A DNA stretch of 64,000 nucleotides from JAAYCI01 sp964370295 (GTDB lineage: Bacteria; Bacillota; Clostridia; Oscillospirales; Ruminococcaceae), in contig CAYJIR010000002.1 in assembly GCA_964370295.1 (NCBI GenBank), positions 52,583 through 116,582 of the forward strand, given 5' to 3'. Under the pieces are notes generated by a model, which worked only from the letters and a program-made list of their open reading frames with translations, made no database searches and was not told the origin of the DNA. This document shows, one piece after another, positions 52,193 to 61,286 of this stretch. The first letter of the stretch is position 1. Every line of letters begins with the position of its first letter. Both the position numbers and the translations under genes were made by a program.

Positions 52193-53176
52193 TTATGTCG
52201 ACAGTGAAACCGAAAACAAATCATGCGCAAACACATCGCCCACCCATACTTCACCATCCTCCACATACAAAGCTCGTGGATCGATAGGCGCAAACCCATC
52301 TTGTGCTTCACCCATCTCTAAAAAGGTTTCCACTTCCCCATTTTCCAGTGTCCGTATAGCCCCGTTTCCGCTGTCGGCCACATATAAAACACCCTCATGC
52401 ATAGCAAAATTCATCGGCCAACTAAACTGTGCTTCGTCGGCAGGGCCATCTGCATATCCTTCTCCTAAAAGACCGGCCATGACACTTACAGTCCCCTCTT
52501 CTATTTTGCAGATACGGTGATTGCCACTATCGGCTACATAAAGCACACCCTCTTCATAGTATAATCCTGTTGGTTCATTAAACTCGGCAATTTGCACATC
52601 CCCTTCGCGCTCGCCGGGTGTGTTTGGTACGCCTGCAAAAAGGCTTACTTCCCCTTCTTCTGTGATTTGACGAATAACATGGTTTCCCGTGTCTGCCACC
52701 AGAAGGCTTCCGTCCTCTAACGTAACAATGCCACTGGGGCGGCTAAAACGCACCTCTCCACCAACTCCATTTTCATAGCCCTCAGCATCTCCACCCACTG
52801 TGGCCACAATAGAATTGATTGGGTCATAAAAACGAATCAAATGATTACCCGTATCCGCAATCGCATAGCCATCCAAAAATGTTGTAATATCAAAAGGATC
52901 ATCAAATGTGGCCTCCAGTGCCGCACCGTCTACACGCCCGCCAAGCGGCAGTCCATTTTCATCGCGAACACTTCCCCCGCCGGCCAACAAAGTATAATTA
53001 CCCTCTTCAAACTGCCAAACCGCATTGTGAAATTCATCTGTAAACAGTAAAACTCCATCTTCGGCTTCATATAAACCGGTAGGGGACACAATAACTTCAT
53101 CCTCTGCCGCATACACCAGCACACCAATACCTAATGCCAAAATAGCCGTCGAACCAATTATCCATCTTTTCCGCAT
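52193..53176 (-). CDS. Secreted NHL-repeat beta-propeller protein
   Basis: A 327-residue product with a signal peptide (MRKRWIIGSTAILALGIG...) and about six NHL repeats, for example YAIADTGNHLIRFYDP, LLVADTGNHVIRQI, LYVADSGNHRICKI and LYVADSGNGAIRTL. NHL propellers bind ligands or proteins. It follows the CHASE2 cyclase by 36 bp, so it is probably an extracytoplasmic partner of that sensor. Confidence 0.88.
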   Translation of the reverse strand: MRKRWIIGSTAILALGIGVLVYAAEDEVIVSPTGLYEAEDGVLLFTDEFHNAVWQFEEGNYTLLAGGGSVRDENGLPLGGRVDGAALEATFDDPFDITTFLDGYAIADTGNHLIRFYDPINSIVATVGGDAEGYENGVGGEVRFSRPSGIVTLEDGSLLVADTGNHVIRQITEEGEVSLFAGVPNTPGEREGDVQIAEFNEPTGLYYEEGVLYVADSGNHRICKIEEGTVSVMAGLLGEGYADGPADEAQFSWPMNFAMHEGVLYVADSGNGAIRTLENGEVETFLEMGEAQDGFAPIDPRALYVEDGEVWVGDVFAHDLFSVSLST

Positions 53177-53212
53177 TGCTAAAACCCCTTTTTTGCATTC
53201 TATTACCGCATA

Positions 53213-55030
53213 TTATGCCAAAATTTCTTCAACCTTAAAAATTTCAAATTGATCACTTTTTCCCTTTAACTTTATACTACTGCCCAGCGAAGTAAAACGC
53301 ACACGTCCACGCAAAGCTTCTTCCACACCGGGGCCCACATAAATACAGCCGGGTGGGGCATTGCTTTCTAAGCGCGCCGCCGTGTTTACTGTGTCTCCAA
53401 TGGCTGTGTAGTCCATACGCTCTGCCGAACCTATGTTGCCCACAACGGCAGGCCCATAATGAATACCCACCCCAAACTGCACCGATTGTCCATATTTTTT
53501 CTCTAGTGCAAGGCCCAGGGTTTCGGCCCCCTCCACCATATCCATAGCCGCTTTCACGGCTTTGAAAATGCAATCGTCCTGTTGCAACGGCGCCCCCCAA
53601 AACGCCATGGTACAATCACCCACATATTTGTCTAAAGTTCCCTCATTTTCGAAAATACAACGGCTTGTTAAACTTAAATATTGATTTACAATTTCCACCA
53701 CAACAGGCGGGGATAACTTTTCCGACATAGTGGTGAAGCCACGAATGTCTACAAACAGAACCGCTATGTCGGCAAGCCGACCGCCAAGTTCCATTGCACT
53801 TGGGTCTCCGTTGAGCAATTCCGAGACAATTTGAGGCGCCACATAGCGGCTAAATGTGTTTAAAACACGTCGTTTTTCCAATGTGGCGCGCACATAGTTT
53901 GTGGCCACAGACACAATATAACACAAGGTTGCAGAAAGCGGCACATACACCACTTGTAAAACAAAACCACTGTTCCACAAAAGCAAACAAAGTCCAACCC
54001 AACCCAAAGTGATTCCCAGCCAAACCAGCGTGGCCTGTATAATTTTACGATCGTAAAACCATAAAAGACAGAAAAAAGTGACAAAGAACAAAAAGACAGT
54101 TTGCGGAAGATGCAACACCTCCGCTTTAGTTTCACCTCGAAGCAATGCCGATATAGCATTTGCCTGATACTCCACGCCAAACATTTTCACGGCGTGGTCG
54201 ATAGAAGTTGTGTACTCGTCAAACATGCCTTGCGTAAACGGGCCAATCAATACAATTTTATCCGCAAACAAATCTGGGTCCAGTTCACCATTCACAAGCT
54301 GTGTAACAGAAAATCCATCGTCAAACCCAAAAGGTGCTGCCTGAAAGGGAACATACCAACGATACAATGGGTCCATTGGAGGTACTTCTTCAGCAGGTAA
54401 ACCCTGTGTCTCCATATATTTTTTATAAATGCTTTGATGAAAAGAAGGTACCGTTCTACCATCCGGCAAATCCACCTGCCAAATGGCATGACGCAAAATA
54501 CCGTCTTCATCTATCATGGCATTTACATGCCCTTGCTCTGTAACTTGTAGCAAAGCATCATAGGGTTCTTCGTAATATAAAACGGAATAATCCTCCATAT
54601 AGAAATCGCCATCTGTGTTAAAAGCAAGCTCTGAGCCAAAAGTAACCGATGTAGCCGCCACCACATTGTCGTATTGTGCCGCAGCCGCAGCCAATCGAGC
54701 ATCTGCCTCGGGCGAATCGCTCTCTCCGATAAACAAGGTATCCAAGCCGATAACAGCCGGGCGCCTTTGCGGATCCGCATTTAAATACTCCACAGCCGTG
54801 GCCAATACATCACGCGGCCAAGGCATAGACCCATAGGCTTCTGCAGCGGCCTCATCCATGCCGATAAGCACAATGTCTGAATGAGCGGCACCGGGTCTTT
54901 GGTATAAAGCATCCGAAAGGGTGTTGGCCGCACCGAGAAAAATCTGAGATTCGGCCAGCAACACCATCAAAACGGCTCCTACAACAGCAAAAATGAGTGC
55001 CTTGCGCAAAGTATATAGTTTTTTTACCAA
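53213..55030 (-). CDS. CHASE2-domain class III adenylate/guanylate cyclase
   Basis: A 605-residue membrane protein with a first TM helix (about 8-30), an extracellular CHASE2 domain (about 35-300; ALYQRPGAAHSDIVLIGMDE, MPWPRDVLATAVEYLNA, DKIVLIGPFTQGMFDEYTT), three TM helices (about 315-395) and a class III cyclase domain (about 405-600). Metal-binding Asp lie in LFVDIRGFTTMSE and YVGDCTMAFWG, the substrate Lys in GTLDKYVGD, and the transition-state Asn/Arg in NTAARLES, so it should be active. The product is most likely cAMP. It lies between FecR-domain and NHL genes. cAMP signalling is rare in Clostridia. Confidence 0.92.
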   Translation of the reverse strand: MVKKLYTLRKALIFAVVGAVLMVLLAESQIFLGAANTLSDALYQRPGAAHSDIVLIGMDEAAAEAYGSMPWPRDVLATAVEYLNADPQRRPAVIGLDTLFIGESDSPEADARLAAAAAQYDNVVAATSVTFGSELAFNTDGDFYMEDYSVLYYEEPYDALLQVTEQGHVNAMIDEDGILRHAIWQVDLPDGRTVPSFHQSIYKKYMETQGLPAEEVPPMDPLYRWYVPFQAAPFGFDDGFSVTQLVNGELDPDLFADKIVLIGPFTQGMFDEYTTSIDHAVKMFGVEYQANAISALLRGETKAEVLHLPQTVFLFFVTFFCLLWFYDRKIIQATLVWLGITLGWVGLCLLLWNSGFVLQVVYVPLSATLCYIVSVATNYVRATLEKRRVLNTFSRYVAPQIVSELLNGDPSAMELGGRLADIAVLFVDIRGFTTMSEKLSPPVVVEIVNQYLSLTSRCIFENEGTLDKYVGDCTMAFWGAPLQQDDCIFKAVKAAMDMVEGAETLGLALEKKYGQSVQFGVGIHYGPAVVGNIGSAERMDYTAIGDTVNTAARLESNAPPGCIYVGPGVEEALRGRVRFTSLGSSIKLKGKSDQFEIFKVEEILA

Positions 55031-55059
55031 GGCCTACCCCCTATTTTTTGCACACATCG

Positions 55060-57651
55060 CTACCAAACACCTGTGTCTAGCATCCAGTAACTGCCCGAAC
55101 CATAATCAACAGCCCCTGCTTGTGCCGTTGAATTCACAACCTCGCTCAAACTCCCCATAAGACGGTCTGCACTGGCTGCTTTAATGTATTTGCTTGTGCC
55201 ATCCCGTGTATAATTTAGTGTTCCCGCACCCACATTCATTTGAACGGCAAACCCCGTAGTGCCATTTTTCTCTATTCTATAATTTCCCGAAACAGTAAGA
55301 GTCCCACCGTCTTCGATACGAAATAATGTGCCGGTTCCGTCTATGTTGCTATCTGTCAAGATTAAATGGGCACCATTTTGTACCGTGATGGTGTTTGCGT
55401 CAAGCGTTAAACTATAATTATTTGTATCAAAATTCACAGTTCCACTTACCATAAGCCCCTCGGTGAGCGAATGTGCTTGTGTCAATTCTACTGTTGGGGT
55501 CCCTGTCGTGTTTGCGCCTACATAGCTGACTACCTCTTGCAAATTGCTTGCCAAAACCGGCTTTCCATCTAATGTCACATACCCAAGGGGTGTCATTCCT
55601 GCAAATCCGGCCTCATTTATCAAAAGTACATTATTGGAAGCCACAATCTGGCCGATAGTCGCAGCATCCAAAGATGCATTGCTGTCGGAAATAACCACTT
55701 TAACCGGCACAGACGCTGAGAGCGCAACCGTGCTTTCAAAGGTTCCTTTTACCAAGATCGCCGGCACATCCACATCACTTGGACTAAAGGTAAGCGAACC
55801 TGTGTTTGTAAAACTGGCTCCGGTGTCGTCTACGCTTGCGGCACCCACGGCCAGTGTGCCTGCATTGGCCAACGCCCCACTACCGCTTGTGATAAACAAC
55901 TGCCCCGGAGTGCTTACAGAACCCTGGGCCAAATTGGTGAATACACCCTCATTTGTAACCGCTTTATTACTAAATGGCACATTGGCCATCGTTAATGAGC
56001 CATTGTTCGTAAGCGTTCCGTTCTGTGTTATTTTTAATGGCTCGCTACTTGCAGTAAGCACAAGCCCTTCATTATTTTCGAAACTACCACTTTCTTCCAC
56101 CACTAGCAAAGCCGCAGTAACAGTACCTCCATTTGTAAACGTCATGGTTTTAATTTTCAATGTATCATCTGTTATAAAGGCTGCACCATTCGATACCTCG
56201 GCCGAAACACCCTCAAAACTCAGTTCATTTGCCCCGGTATTAAAATTACCATTTTCAACAAGAAAACTACCGGCGCCTTTTACTTCTACTTCACCGCTAA
56301 ATTGAACTGCACCATTCGTTTTTAAACTTATACCAGCCGGAATGTTCAACTCGCCACTGCCCGTCACCGTAGCGCCATCTAACAATACCGTTGTAATGGG
56401 TGCCCCTTTGGCCAGCTCTGTTGCAAGCTGTGCCAAAGTAACCGTGCCGGAAAGTACCGAAACACTTGGATCCGGAATGGGGGTTGGCACCGGCGTCACC
56501 ATTGAACTGGAACTTGTGCTGGTGCTAGAGCTGGTGCTTGTGCTGGTACTGGTGCTTGAACTTGTACTGGTACTTGTACTTGAACTGGTGCCAGTGCTTG
56601 AACCGGTACTCGTATTACCAGCAGTGCTGCCACCTGTGGCGTCACCTGTTGCAGTGCTTGTTGCATTCGCTGTGGTACCTACTGCACCGCCTGTGCCATT
56701 GCCTGTGCCGGAGTTTGTGAATAGTTGATCTCTAGAACCGGCACTTTGTTCCTGATCACCTTGTTCCTGCCGTATTTGCTGTACACTCTCTTGTCTCTCT
56801 ATCTGTTCTGCCTCTTCCAGCTCGGTTCGTCTTTCTAGCTCATTTTGCAAAATCTCATGCAATTCCTCTTGTGTATAGCCCACACTTTGGGCGAATTCCT
56901 GCAAAGATTGTGGATTTTCAAGCAATTCCCGCAATACAAAAGCCGGCAAATGCATTTCCTCTCCATCTACAAGCGATACTGTTTGTACAGGCTCTTCTAT
57001 AGCATCCCCAAACGGACGATAATATTCAATAAATCCGCTTTGCAGCTGCTGGCTTGTCACCTCACCTGTCACTTCATGCACATCCACCTGCACCTGACCA
57101 CTTAGCAAAGCAGAGGCCTGTTGTTCAATTTGTCCCTGCCAAGTAGCACTTATAAAACCGGATGTGCCACGGATACCTGTGACCATATTCGAAGTTCGAA
57201 TATTCATAACCTCGTTCTCAGACAAAGGCGCTGCAACATCATAGAACAACTGGCCAGCCATCAATAGCACTTCTAGCTTGTTTCCATGTTGGCGAACAAA
57301 AAATTCTGTTAACCCATCTAATTTGACGGCTTTTTCATCGTCTAGGCTCAAAAAAGCGTAACTGGCCGCCGCCGTGGAAACCGTGTATCCATTTTGCAAC
57401 TTCATCTCCTCGGTGGGGGTTATTTCACCACCCGCCGGATTGTATATACGCACATCTCCCTCGAAAGAAACAAGACGCACCGTAGTAGCCACCAAACTTT
57501 CCAGCACCTCGTCCGTGCCCCCATCGTTGGCTACCGGTATACTCGGCAAGGACTGCGAAGAACCAGGCTCTGCTTGCACACATGCACTGCACAAAAATAA
57601 CCCTGCCACAATCAGTGCCAATGTGCTTTTTTTGAATATTTTTGTCCTCAT
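55060..57651 (-). CDS. FecR-domain surface protein with Ser/Thr-rich linker and beta-helix region
   Basis: About 863 residues from ATG at 57651 (after TTGGGGGT). It has a signal peptide with LCSACVQA, a FecR domain (about 45-210; VRLVSFEGDVRIYNPAG, GYTVSTAAASYAFLSLDD, VKLDGLTEFFVRQ, IRTSNMVTGIRGTSGFIS), a Glu/Gln-rich helix (about 255-320), a repetitive Ser/Thr linker (about 345-400) and a C-terminal beta-helix-like region of short Asn/Gly repeats. There is no LPxTG or C-terminal TM. FecR proteins and CHASE2 cyclases are neighbours in other phyla. A sensor-scaffold role in the envelope is inferred. Confidence 0.85.
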   Translation of the reverse strand: MRTKIFKKSTLALIVAGLFLCSACVQAEPGSSQSLPSIPVANDGGTDEVLESLVATTVRLVSFEGDVRIYNPAGGEITPTEEMKLQNGYTVSTAAASYAFLSLDDEKAVKLDGLTEFFVRQHGNKLEVLLMAGQLFYDVAAPLSENEVMNIRTSNMVTGIRGTSGFISATWQGQIEQQASALLSGQVQVDVHEVTGEVTSQQLQSGFIEYYRPFGDAIEEPVQTVSLVDGEEMHLPAFVLRELLENPQSLQEFAQSVGYTQEELHEILQNELERRTELEEAEQIERQESVQQIRQEQGDQEQSAGSRDQLFTNSGTGNGTGGAVGTTANATSTATGDATGGSTAGNTSTGSSTGTSSSTSTSTSSSTSTSTSTSSSTSTSSSSMVTPVPTPIPDPSVSVLSGTVTLAQLATELAKGAPITTVLLDGATVTGSGELNIPAGISLKTNGAVQFSGEVEVKGAGSFLVENGNFNTGANELSFEGVSAEVSNGAAFITDDTLKIKTMTFTNGGTVTAALLVVEESGSFENNEGLVLTASSEPLKITQNGTLTNNGSLTMANVPFSNKAVTNEGVFTNLAQGSVSTPGQLFITSGSGALANAGTLAVGAASVDDTGASFTNTGSLTFSPSDVDVPAILVKGTFESTVALSASVPVKVVISDSNASLDAATIGQIVASNNVLLINEAGFAGMTPLGYVTLDGKPVLASNLQEVVSYVGANTTGTPTVELTQAHSLTEGLMVSGTVNFDTNNYSLTLDANTITVQNGAHLILTDSNIDGTGTLFRIEDGGTLTVSGNYRIEKNGTTGFAVQMNVGAGTLNYTRDGTSKYIKAASADRLMGSLSEVVNSTAQAGAVDYGSGSYWMLDTGVW

Positions 57652-57698
57652 TGCTACCCCCAAGTTGCTACTTCCACTCATTTTTGCTACTTTATTAT

Positions 57699-58505
57699 TT
57701 AAAAGGGCAATTCCATATCCTCTTTTGCCACAACACCGTTTGGCAACACTGCCGAAAGCGCTTTTTGCACGGCCTGTAAATTTTCATCTGTACTCCCTGG
57801 GTCATGATGAAATAACACAAATTGCTCGCACTGCGTGTCTAGCGCCATTTGCACGGCTACATCGCGCCCTGTATGCCCATATCCTACCTTGTTTTGATAT
57901 TCTTCCTGTGAGTATTGCCCGTCACATATCAGCACGTTGCACCCTTTCGCAAATTTCGAAAACTTCACTTTCATCACCGCATCCATTTCGTTGTCTGTGG
58001 CATAAACAAGGCTTTTGCCGTCGCATTCTAAACGAAATATCACACAGCCACCCGGATGATATGCTTCCAACATTTGTACATGCACTTGACCCAGCCAAAA
58101 TTCGCTTTCAACAGAATGGCAACTTATATTTGCCTTAAATGTTTCAAAACCAACAGGCCACAGAGGTGGACTCAAAAGACACTCTATTTGTGCCTGTATG
58201 GTTTTTCCACCCCGCTTTGCCCCATAAATATCAATATTCAAACTCTCATTAAACATGATGTTTGCAAAGGGAAGCCCTATAATATGGTCGATATGGGTAT
58301 GAGAAAGCAAAACAGAAACCCTATTTCTATCCCCCAAAAGCTCCGGTGTCACTTTAAGAAGGCCACTACCCGCATCCAACACTATCGCTTGCTCACCCAT
58401 GGATACAAAAACGCAGGAAGTATTGCCACCATATTGCGCCACTTGTGCGCCGGCCACAGGCATAGAACCACGTGCACCCAAAAAACGTACTGAATATTTT
58501 GCCAC
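57699..58505 (-). CDS. MBL-fold hydrolase, putative cyclic-nucleotide phosphodiesterase
   Basis: A 268-residue product from GTG at 58505 after AAGGGGG; the upstream ATG at 58574 has no ribosome site. Metallo-beta-lactamase motifs: VRFLGARGSMPVAG, YGGNTSCVFV, IVLDAGSGLLKV, LLSHTHIDHIIGLPF (HxHxDH), ATDNEMD and VLICDGQYSQEEY, VGYGHTGRDVA and FHHDPGSTD. The subfamily resembles MBL-type cyclic phosphodiesterases and is found near CHASE2 cyclases. Breakdown of the cyclase's product is therefore a reasonable hypothesis. Confidence 0.82.
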   Translation of the reverse strand: MAKYSVRFLGARGSMPVAGAQVAQYGGNTSCVFVSMGEQAIVLDAGSGLLKVTPELLGDRNRVSVLLSHTHIDHIIGLPFANIMFNESLNIDIYGAKRGGKTIQAQIECLLSPPLWPVGFETFKANISCHSVESEFWLGQVHVQMLEAYHPGGCVIFRLECDGKSLVYATDNEMDAVMKVKFSKFAKGCNVLICDGQYSQEEYQNKVGYGHTGRDVAVQMALDTQCEQFVLFHHDPGSTDENLQAVQKALSAVLPNGVVAKEDMELPF

Positions 58506-58607
58506 TCCCGTCCCCCTTGTTTGCAATCTGTTAGAAAAAGCCAAGAACTTTCCCTTTGTGTATCTATCGTACAAGTCTCATTCAAACTTTTTCGATCTTC
58601 ATACCCT

Positions 58608-59783
58608 CTATATCCTTGCTACACCGCTATCTATAGCTGCTTGCGCCACCGCTTTTGCCACAGCAGGGCCCACCTCTGAATCGAAGGCGAGCGGAATGAT
58701 ATATTCAGTGTTTAACTGCGTTTGCGACACCAAATTGGCCAAAGCCGATGCTGCTGCCAATTTCATTTCTTCATTGATATCGCTTGCACGCACATCAAAA
58801 ACGCCTCTAAAAACGCCGGGGAAAGCCAAAACATTATTGATTTGGTTTGCAAAATCGCTCCGACCTGTTGCCACAACAGCTGCTCCGCCCGCTTTTGCTT
58901 CATCGGGAAAAATTTCGGGCGTGGGGTTTGCACACGCAAACACAATAGAATTGTGGTTCATCGTCTGTACCATCTCTTTGGTAAGCAAGCCGGGTGCCGA
59001 AACACCAATAAACACATCGCTACCTTTTAGGGCGTCTGCCAAAGAACCTGTTTTATTTTCTTGGTTTGTAAGTGCTGCCATTTGCTCTTTTATATGGTTC
59101 ATACCATCGTTGCGCCCTTTATGAATGATGCCTTTTCTATCGCACAATATAATATTTCTTGCACCTGCCGTTAGCAAAAGCTTGGTGATGGAAACCGAAG
59201 CTGCCCCAGCCCCTGAAATAACAATTCGAATATCTTCTATATTCTTATTCACCAATTTCAGCGCATTGTGCAAACCTGCCAAAGTGACAATAGCTGTACC
59301 GTGTTGATCGTCATGAAAAATAGGGATATCACATTTCTCTTTTAATTTTTCCTCAATTTCAAAACAACGAGGAGCCGAAATATCCTCTAAGTTGATACCT
59401 CCAAAAGAACCGCTTATCAAATACACTGCATTCACAAATTCATCTACATCTTGTGTTTTGATGCATAAAGGAAAAGCGTCTACATCGCCAAATTTTTTAA
59501 ATAAAACACATTTACCCTCCATCACCGGCATGCCAGCTTCCGGGCCGATATCGCCCAAACCCAAAACAGCGCTCCCATCAGTAATGATAGCGCAAAGATT
59601 ATGCCTGCGCGTGAACTCGTAGCTAAGGTTTATATCTTCTTGGATAGCAAGACAGGGCTGTGCTACCCCCGGTGTGTATGCAAGAGATAAATCTTGCTTA
59701 TTTTCCACTGGCACGGTGCACACCACCTCAATTTTACCTCGCCATTCCTTGTGTAAACGTAGCGATTCACTGGCATAATCCAT
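58608..59783 (-). CDS. NAD(P)-dependent malic enzyme
   Basis: Oxidative decarboxylation of malate to pyruvate. The 391-residue short bacterial form has LAYTPGVAQPCLAI, GDIGPEAGMPVMEGK (with the catalytic Lys region), ISAPRCFEIEEKLK, IPIFHDDQHGTAIV (metal Asp pair), and the Rossmann motif ISGAGAASVSIT. The start at 59783 follows AAAGGAG. No C-terminal phosphotransacetylase domain is present. It is in the same direction as, but 45-102 bp from, its neighbours. Confidence 0.93.
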   Translation of the reverse strand: MDYASESLRLHKEWRGKIEVVCTVPVENKQDLSLAYTPGVAQPCLAIQEDINLSYEFTRRHNLCAIITDGSAVLGLGDIGPEAGMPVMEGKCVLFKKFGDVDAFPLCIKTQDVDEFVNAVYLISGSFGGINLEDISAPRCFEIEEKLKEKCDIPIFHDDQHGTAIVTLAGLHNALKLVNKNIEDIRIVISGAGAASVSITKLLLTAGARNIILCDRKGIIHKGRNDGMNHIKEQMAALTNQENKTGSLADALKGSDVFIGVSAPGLLTKEMVQTMNHNSIVFACANPTPEIFPDEAKAGGAAVVATGRSDFANQINNVLAFPGVFRGVFDVRASDINEEMKLAAASALANLVSQTQLNTEYIIPLAFDSEVGPAVAKAVAQAAIDSGVARI

Positions 59784-59828
59784 ACATTTTCTCCTTTTAT
59801 CTACTATATACATACTTTGTATTAAAAC

Positions 59829-61271
59829 TTACGTTCTTACCCAAGTGCGCGGATAAAACAGTAGAAGCATGGGAAATAGCTCCAGCCTACCCGCTAGCAT
59901 ACCAAAACTCAACAATATCTTGCCAAAATCACTAAAGCCGGAAAAGTTGCCTGTGGGACCCACTGCGCCAAGACCGGGCCCAATATTGTTCATACAAGCA
60001 ATCACAGCGGTAACCGTTGTTGTCATATCAAAACCATCTAAGGATAACAACAAAATTGAAATCCCCATTAGCAACATATATACCACAAAATAAACACTTA
60101 CACCACCCAAAATCGAATTGGTAAGCGCCTTCCCCTCCATTTTCACGGCTATAATATTTCGGGGATTTAGTGCATGTTTCACTTCTTTTATCGCCTGTTT
60201 AAACAAAATAACCACACGCGAAACTTTTATTCCACCACCCGTAGAACCGGCACAAGCCCCCATAAACATCAATAGCAATAAAATAGTTTGTGAAAAACGG
60301 GGCCACTCGTTAAAATCGGCCGTACCAAAGCCCGTTGTTGTGATGATAGAGGCAACTTGGAACAATGTATAACGGAAAGTCATCTCCAAATCATTATACA
60401 AATGATAAATATTTAACATGATTAATACGATGGCGCCGCCGGCAATAAGCAGATATTTTCTAAGTTCTTCATTTTTAAAGCAGAGCGAAAATTTACGTAA
60501 CAAAATAAAATAAAACAAATTAAAATTAACACCAAACAACAACATGAAAATACTTATGATATATTCTACAGCCGGACTATTATAGCCGCCAATACTTGTA
60601 TTCAAAACAGAAAAACCACCGGTTCCTGCCGTGGCAAAAGAGTTGACAGCGCTATCAAAAAAAGGTTGTCCTGCAAGCAACAAACATATCATTTCTAAAA
60701 CAGTAAGCCCTAGATATATGGCATACAACAACCTTGCACTAAACTGCATTTTGCTAACTAATTTTCCCACTTTAGGCCCAGGCACCTCTGCGCGCATCAG
60801 ATGCATTTCTGTGCCTTGCGCTCCGGGCAACACAGCAAGCACAAACACAAGTACACCCATACCACCAATCCAATGGGTGAAACTTCGCCAAAACAATAAA
60901 CTTTTAGGCAAGGCTTCTATGTTGGTTAGTATGCTGCTGCCCGTGGTTGTAAAGCCGGACACTGTTTCGAAAAAAGCATTGACAAAAGAAGGAATGGCAC
61001 CGCTTAAAATAAATGGCAAACACCCAAACAAAGAAAGCAAAATCCAACTTAATGCCACAATCACATAGCCCTCTTTGGCATGCATTTTTGCTTTGGTTTT
61101 TACAAAAAATTGCATTGGCACAGAAAGAGCCAAGATAATAATAATGGGAATTAGGTATACATATGCAATTTCTTCGCCATAAAACAACGAAACAAAAAAC
61201 GGTAGAATCAACAATACGGCCATAATAAACATGATTCTACCCAGAGTTTTTATCACTATCGGATAATTCAT
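59829..61271 (-). CDS. trkH: Potassium uptake protein TrkH/KtrB
   Basis: A 480-residue membrane protein of the TrkH/KtrB family with the pore-loop motifs SGFTTTGSSILT, ATAGTGGFSVLNTS, TTTGFGTADF and GACAGSTGGGIKVSR, and four repeated M1-P-M2 units. It is the ion-conducting subunit that works with the TrkA gating protein encoded 15 bp upstream. The ATG at 61271 is preferred over an earlier TTG. Confidence 0.93.
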   Translation of the reverse strand: MNYPIVIKTLGRIMFIMAVLLILPFFVSLFYGEEIAYVYLIPIIIILALSVPMQFFVKTKAKMHAKEGYVIVALSWILLSLFGCLPFILSGAIPSFVNAFFETVSGFTTTGSSILTNIEALPKSLLFWRSFTHWIGGMGVLVFVLAVLPGAQGTEMHLMRAEVPGPKVGKLVSKMQFSARLLYAIYLGLTVLEMICLLLAGQPFFDSAVNSFATAGTGGFSVLNTSIGGYNSPAVEYIISIFMLLFGVNFNLFYFILLRKFSLCFKNEELRKYLLIAGGAIVLIMLNIYHLYNDLEMTFRYTLFQVASIITTTGFGTADFNEWPRFSQTILLLLMFMGACAGSTGGGIKVSRVVILFKQAIKEVKHALNPRNIIAVKMEGKALTNSILGGVSVYFVVYMLLMGISILLLSLDGFDMTTTVTAVIACMNNIGPGLGAVGPTGNFSGFSDFGKILLSFGMLAGRLELFPMLLLFYPRTWVRT

Positions 61272-61286
61272 ATACAAATCCCTTTA

